A stretch of 6,420 bases of DNA from an uncultured Oscillibacter sp. (GTDB lineage: Bacteria; Bacillota; Clostridia; Oscillospirales; Oscillospiraceae), in assembly GCA_910583695.1 (NCBI GenBank), contig CAJTZL010000089.1:1-6420 (forward strand), read 5' to 3'. Shown here piece after piece: positions 4,709-6,420 of this stretch. A program made the position numbers and the translations under genes. Below the pieces are notes generated by a model. That model saw only the letters and a list, made by a program, of their open reading frames with translations. It was not told where the DNA came from and did not search any database. The first letter of the stretch is position 1. The number at the start of each line of letters is the position of its first letter.

Positions 4709-5659
4709 TCAATTGTTCTCCTCGTCGGCCAGGTGCAGGCCCATCATGGCCAGCTTGTTGATGACCTCCTCCAGGGACTTGCGCCCCAGGTTGCGGACCT
4801 TCATCATCTCGTCTTCGGTCTTGGAAATCAAGTCCTCCACCGTGTTGATGTTGGCCCGCTTCAGGCAGTTGAAGCTCCGGACGCTGAGGTCCAGCTCTTC
4901 AATGGTCATCTCCAGCACCTTGTCCCGCTGGGCTTCCGCCTTCTCCACCACGGTGGGGCGGCTGCCGACGTTCTCACTCAGGTCGGTGAACAGCGTGAAA
5001 TGGTCGCAGAGGATTTTCGCTCCCAGAGAGACGGCGTCCCGTGCGGAGATGGTGCCGTCCGTCCAGACCTCCAGCGTCAGCTTGTCGAAGTCGCTGGAAG
5101 CGCCCACCCGGGTGGGCTCCACGGTATAATTCACCTTATACACCGGCGTGTAGATGGAATCTACCCCAATGGTTCCGATCACATTTTGCTGGGGCTTGTT
5201 GCGGTCGGCGGGGACATAGCCCCGGCCATGGGACAGGGTGATCTCCATATTGAGAGACGCCCCGTTGTCCAGTGTGGCAATGTGCAGGTCCGGATTCAGG
5301 ACCTCCACCTCGCCGTCGGCCTTGATATCGCCGGCAGTGACCACACAGGGACCTACCGCCTCAATATAGACCGTCTTCACCGAGTCGCTGTGGAGCTTGG
5401 TCAAAAGACCCTTGATGTTCAGGACAATTTCCGTCACATCCTCCTTCACGCCGGGAATGGTGGAAAACTCGTGCTGGACGCCGGCGATCTTGATGGTAGT
5501 CGGCGCGGTGCCGGGCAGCGAGGAGAGCATGATCCGCCGCAGGGCGTTGCCCAGGGTCGTTCCATATCCCCGCTCCAGGGGTTCCACCACGTATTTGCCA
5601 TAGGTCACATCACCAGGCGCTTCGATGCATTCGATCTGGGGCTTTTCGATTTCAATCAC
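4709..5659 (-). CDS. rpoA: DNA-directed RNA polymerase subunit alpha
   Basis: This 316-residue subunit dimerises to nucleate polymerase assembly and contacts DNA UP elements and activators. The N-terminal assembly domain spans about residues 1-228 and contains the conserved GYGTTLGNALRRIMLSSLPG at 31-50. A linker is followed by the C-terminal domain from about 250 to 310, with LDLSVRSFNCLKRANI at 256-271; R261, N264, C265 and K267 correspond to the DNA-binding surface of E. coli R265. NLGRKSLEEV follows at 290-299. Length is normal for Firmicutes. The start is GTG at 5659, supported by AGGAGG 7 nt upstream and by the family N-terminus MIEIEKPQIE. It follows rpsD after 80 nt, a spacer that can form a GGCGGC/GCCGCC hairpin. 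Identity is certain. Confidence 0.99.
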   Translation of the reverse strand: MIEIEKPQIECIEAPGDVTYGKYVVEPLERGYGTTLGNALRRIMLSSLPGTAPTTIKIAGVQHEFSTIPGVKEDVTEIVLNIKGLLTKLHSDSVKTVYIEAVGPCVVTAGDIKADGEVEVLNPDLHIATLDNGASLNMEITLSHGRGYVPADRNKPQQNVIGTIGVDSIYTPVYKVNYTVEPTRVGASSDFDKLTLEVWTDGTISARDAVSLGAKILCDHFTLFTDLSENVGSRPTVVEKAEAQRDKVLEMTIEELDLSVRSFNCLKRANINTVEDLISKTEDEMMKVRNLGRKSLEEVINKLAMMGLHLADEENN

Positions 5660-5739
5660 GCAGTACCCTCCTTCATCTTCTCAACGGGCGGCGGGTCGCG
5701 CCGCCTCTGGTTCGGCTCGCTATCGAGGGTATCCTCCGC

Positions 5740-6342
5740 TTACTTGGAGTAGAGCTCGACGATCAGGTGCTCCTCCACGGGGATGTCGATATCCTCACGG
5801 GCGGGAAGGCGGGTCACAGTGCCCTTCAGGCCGTTCTTCTCCCGCTCCAGCCACGCGGGCAGGAGGAAAACAGGGGCGTCCTGGCCGGTGAGGCGCTTGA
5901 ACACCTCGGAGGAGCGGCTGCCCTCAGCCACTTCGATGACATCGCCGGCCTTCACCTGATAGGAGGGGATGTCGACCTTCCGGCCGTTGACGGTGAAGTG
6001 GGCGTGGTTCACCAGCTGACGGGCCTGACGGCGGGTCATGGCGAAGCCCATGCGGTACACCACGTTGTCCAGGCGGCGCTCCACGTTGATGAGCAGGTTG
6101 TCGCCGGTTTTGCCGGGGGCGGCGGCGGCGGCCTCATAGTAGCTGTGGAACTGCTTTTCCAGGATGCCGTAGATGAACTTGACCTTCTGCTTTTCGTTCA
6201 GCTGAATGCCATACTCGCTCTTTTTCTTCCGCATCTGGCCGCCGGGGTTCCGGTTGGTCTCCTTCTTGGCGTAGCCCATGACGGCGGGAGAGATGCCCAA
6301 AGCTTTGCAGCGCTTGGCGATGGGCTGCATATTCCTTGCCAT
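5740..6342 (-). CDS. rpsD: Small ribosomal subunit protein uS4
   Basis: This 200-residue primary 16S rRNA-binding protein of the 30S subunit often acts as a translational repressor of its own mRNA. The N-terminal part MARNMQPIAKRCKALGISPA has only one Cys, so this is a zinc-free type. KKKSEYGIQLNEKQKVKFIY at about 39-58 is the family signature. The S4 RNA-binding domain follows at about 91-155, with LDNVVYRMGFAMTRRQARQL. EAAAAAPGKTGDN at 70-82 includes five alanines encoded by five consecutive GCC codons. The start at 6342 fits the family N-terminus; AGGAGG is present but about 11 nt away, slightly long. It lies 24 nt after rpsK, in the classic alpha operon order of Clostridia (in Bacillus rpsD is elsewhere). 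Confidence 0.98.
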   Translation of the reverse strand: MARNMQPIAKRCKALGISPAVMGYAKKETNRNPGGQMRKKKSEYGIQLNEKQKVKFIYGILEKQFHSYYEAAAAAPGKTGDNLLINVERRLDNVVYRMGFAMTRRQARQLVNHAHFTVNGRKVDIPSYQVKAGDVIEVAEGSRSSEVFKRLTGQDAPVFLLPAWLEREKNGLKGTVTRLPAREDIDIPVEEHLIVELYSK

Positions 6343-6366
6343 ATTGCTTCTTACCTCCTCTTTCGA

Positions 6367-6420
6367 TCAGACGCGGCGGCGCTTCGGGGGGCGGCAGCCG
6401 TTGTGGGGGATGGGGGTGAC
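6367..6420 (-). CDS. rpsK: Small ribosomal subunit protein uS11, C-terminal end (cut by window edge)
   Basis: The last 17 codons before TGA read VTPIPHNGCRPPKRRRV, the nearly invariant C-terminus of S11, which lines the platform of the 30S subunit. Only this end lies in the window. It is followed by rpsD after 24 nt, confirming the alpha operon order. Confidence 0.96.
   Translation of the reverse strand, partial: VTPIPHNGCRPPKRRRV

Noticed and set aside
4601..5752. Plus-strand open frame of 383 codons opposite rpoA
   Set aside because: It is antisense to an unmistakable rpoA, of low complexity and without domain similarity.
1..6420. CRISPR array, phage genes or defence system
   Set aside because: No regularly spaced direct repeats, no nuclease, helicase or toxin-antitoxin type proteins, and no integrase or transposase were seen on either strand.

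Overview
The window comes from a Gram-positive bacterium of class Clostridia, most likely an Oscillospiraceae/Ruminococcaceae-type gut organism. The evidence is the gene order rpsK-rpsD-rpoA-rplQ, strong AGGAGG-type ribosome binding sites, sigma-A promoters of the TTGACA/TATAAT type, CCA-encoding tRNA genes, and GC-rich housekeeping genes beside AT-richer accessory DNA. The family-level placement is an inference from protein style and base composition. Every gene called is on the minus strand, so transcription runs from high to low coordinates.

Right half (6420 to about 4247): the end of the ribosomal alpha operon. It holds the last 17 codons of rpsK (S11), complete rpsD (S4), rpoA (RNA polymerase alpha, GTG start) and rplQ (L17). 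It closes with a perfect 19-20 bp terminator hairpin.

Middle (about 4250 to 2970): a GC-rich leader with two strong palindromes, then a secreted NodB/CE4 polysaccharide deacetylase. Next come a strong promoter and two co-transcribed serine tRNA genes (UGA, then GCU), ending in a 17 bp hairpin that abuts the encoded CCA.

Accessory segment (about 2970 to 1700): AT-richer DNA. It contains a GyrI-like/AraC-type effector-binding protein with its own terminator, a 166 bp near-palindromic MITE-like element with 23 bp terminal inverted repeats, and a very small ORF that appears to be frameshifted. The 2680-2900 stretch has no convincing gene and may be the scar of an integrative element next to the tRNA genes.

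Left end (about 1670 to 1): the first 486 codons of rpoB (RNA polymerase beta), driven by its own strong promoter and a leader of about 158 nt. The leader is overlapped on the plus strand by an extended -10 promoter and, about 90 bp on, an intrinsic terminator. Together they predict a short RNA antisense to the rpoB leader that runs head-on through the rpoB promoter. That arrangement and the palindromic element are the most unusual things here. I found no defence system, CRISPR array or secondary-metabolism cluster.
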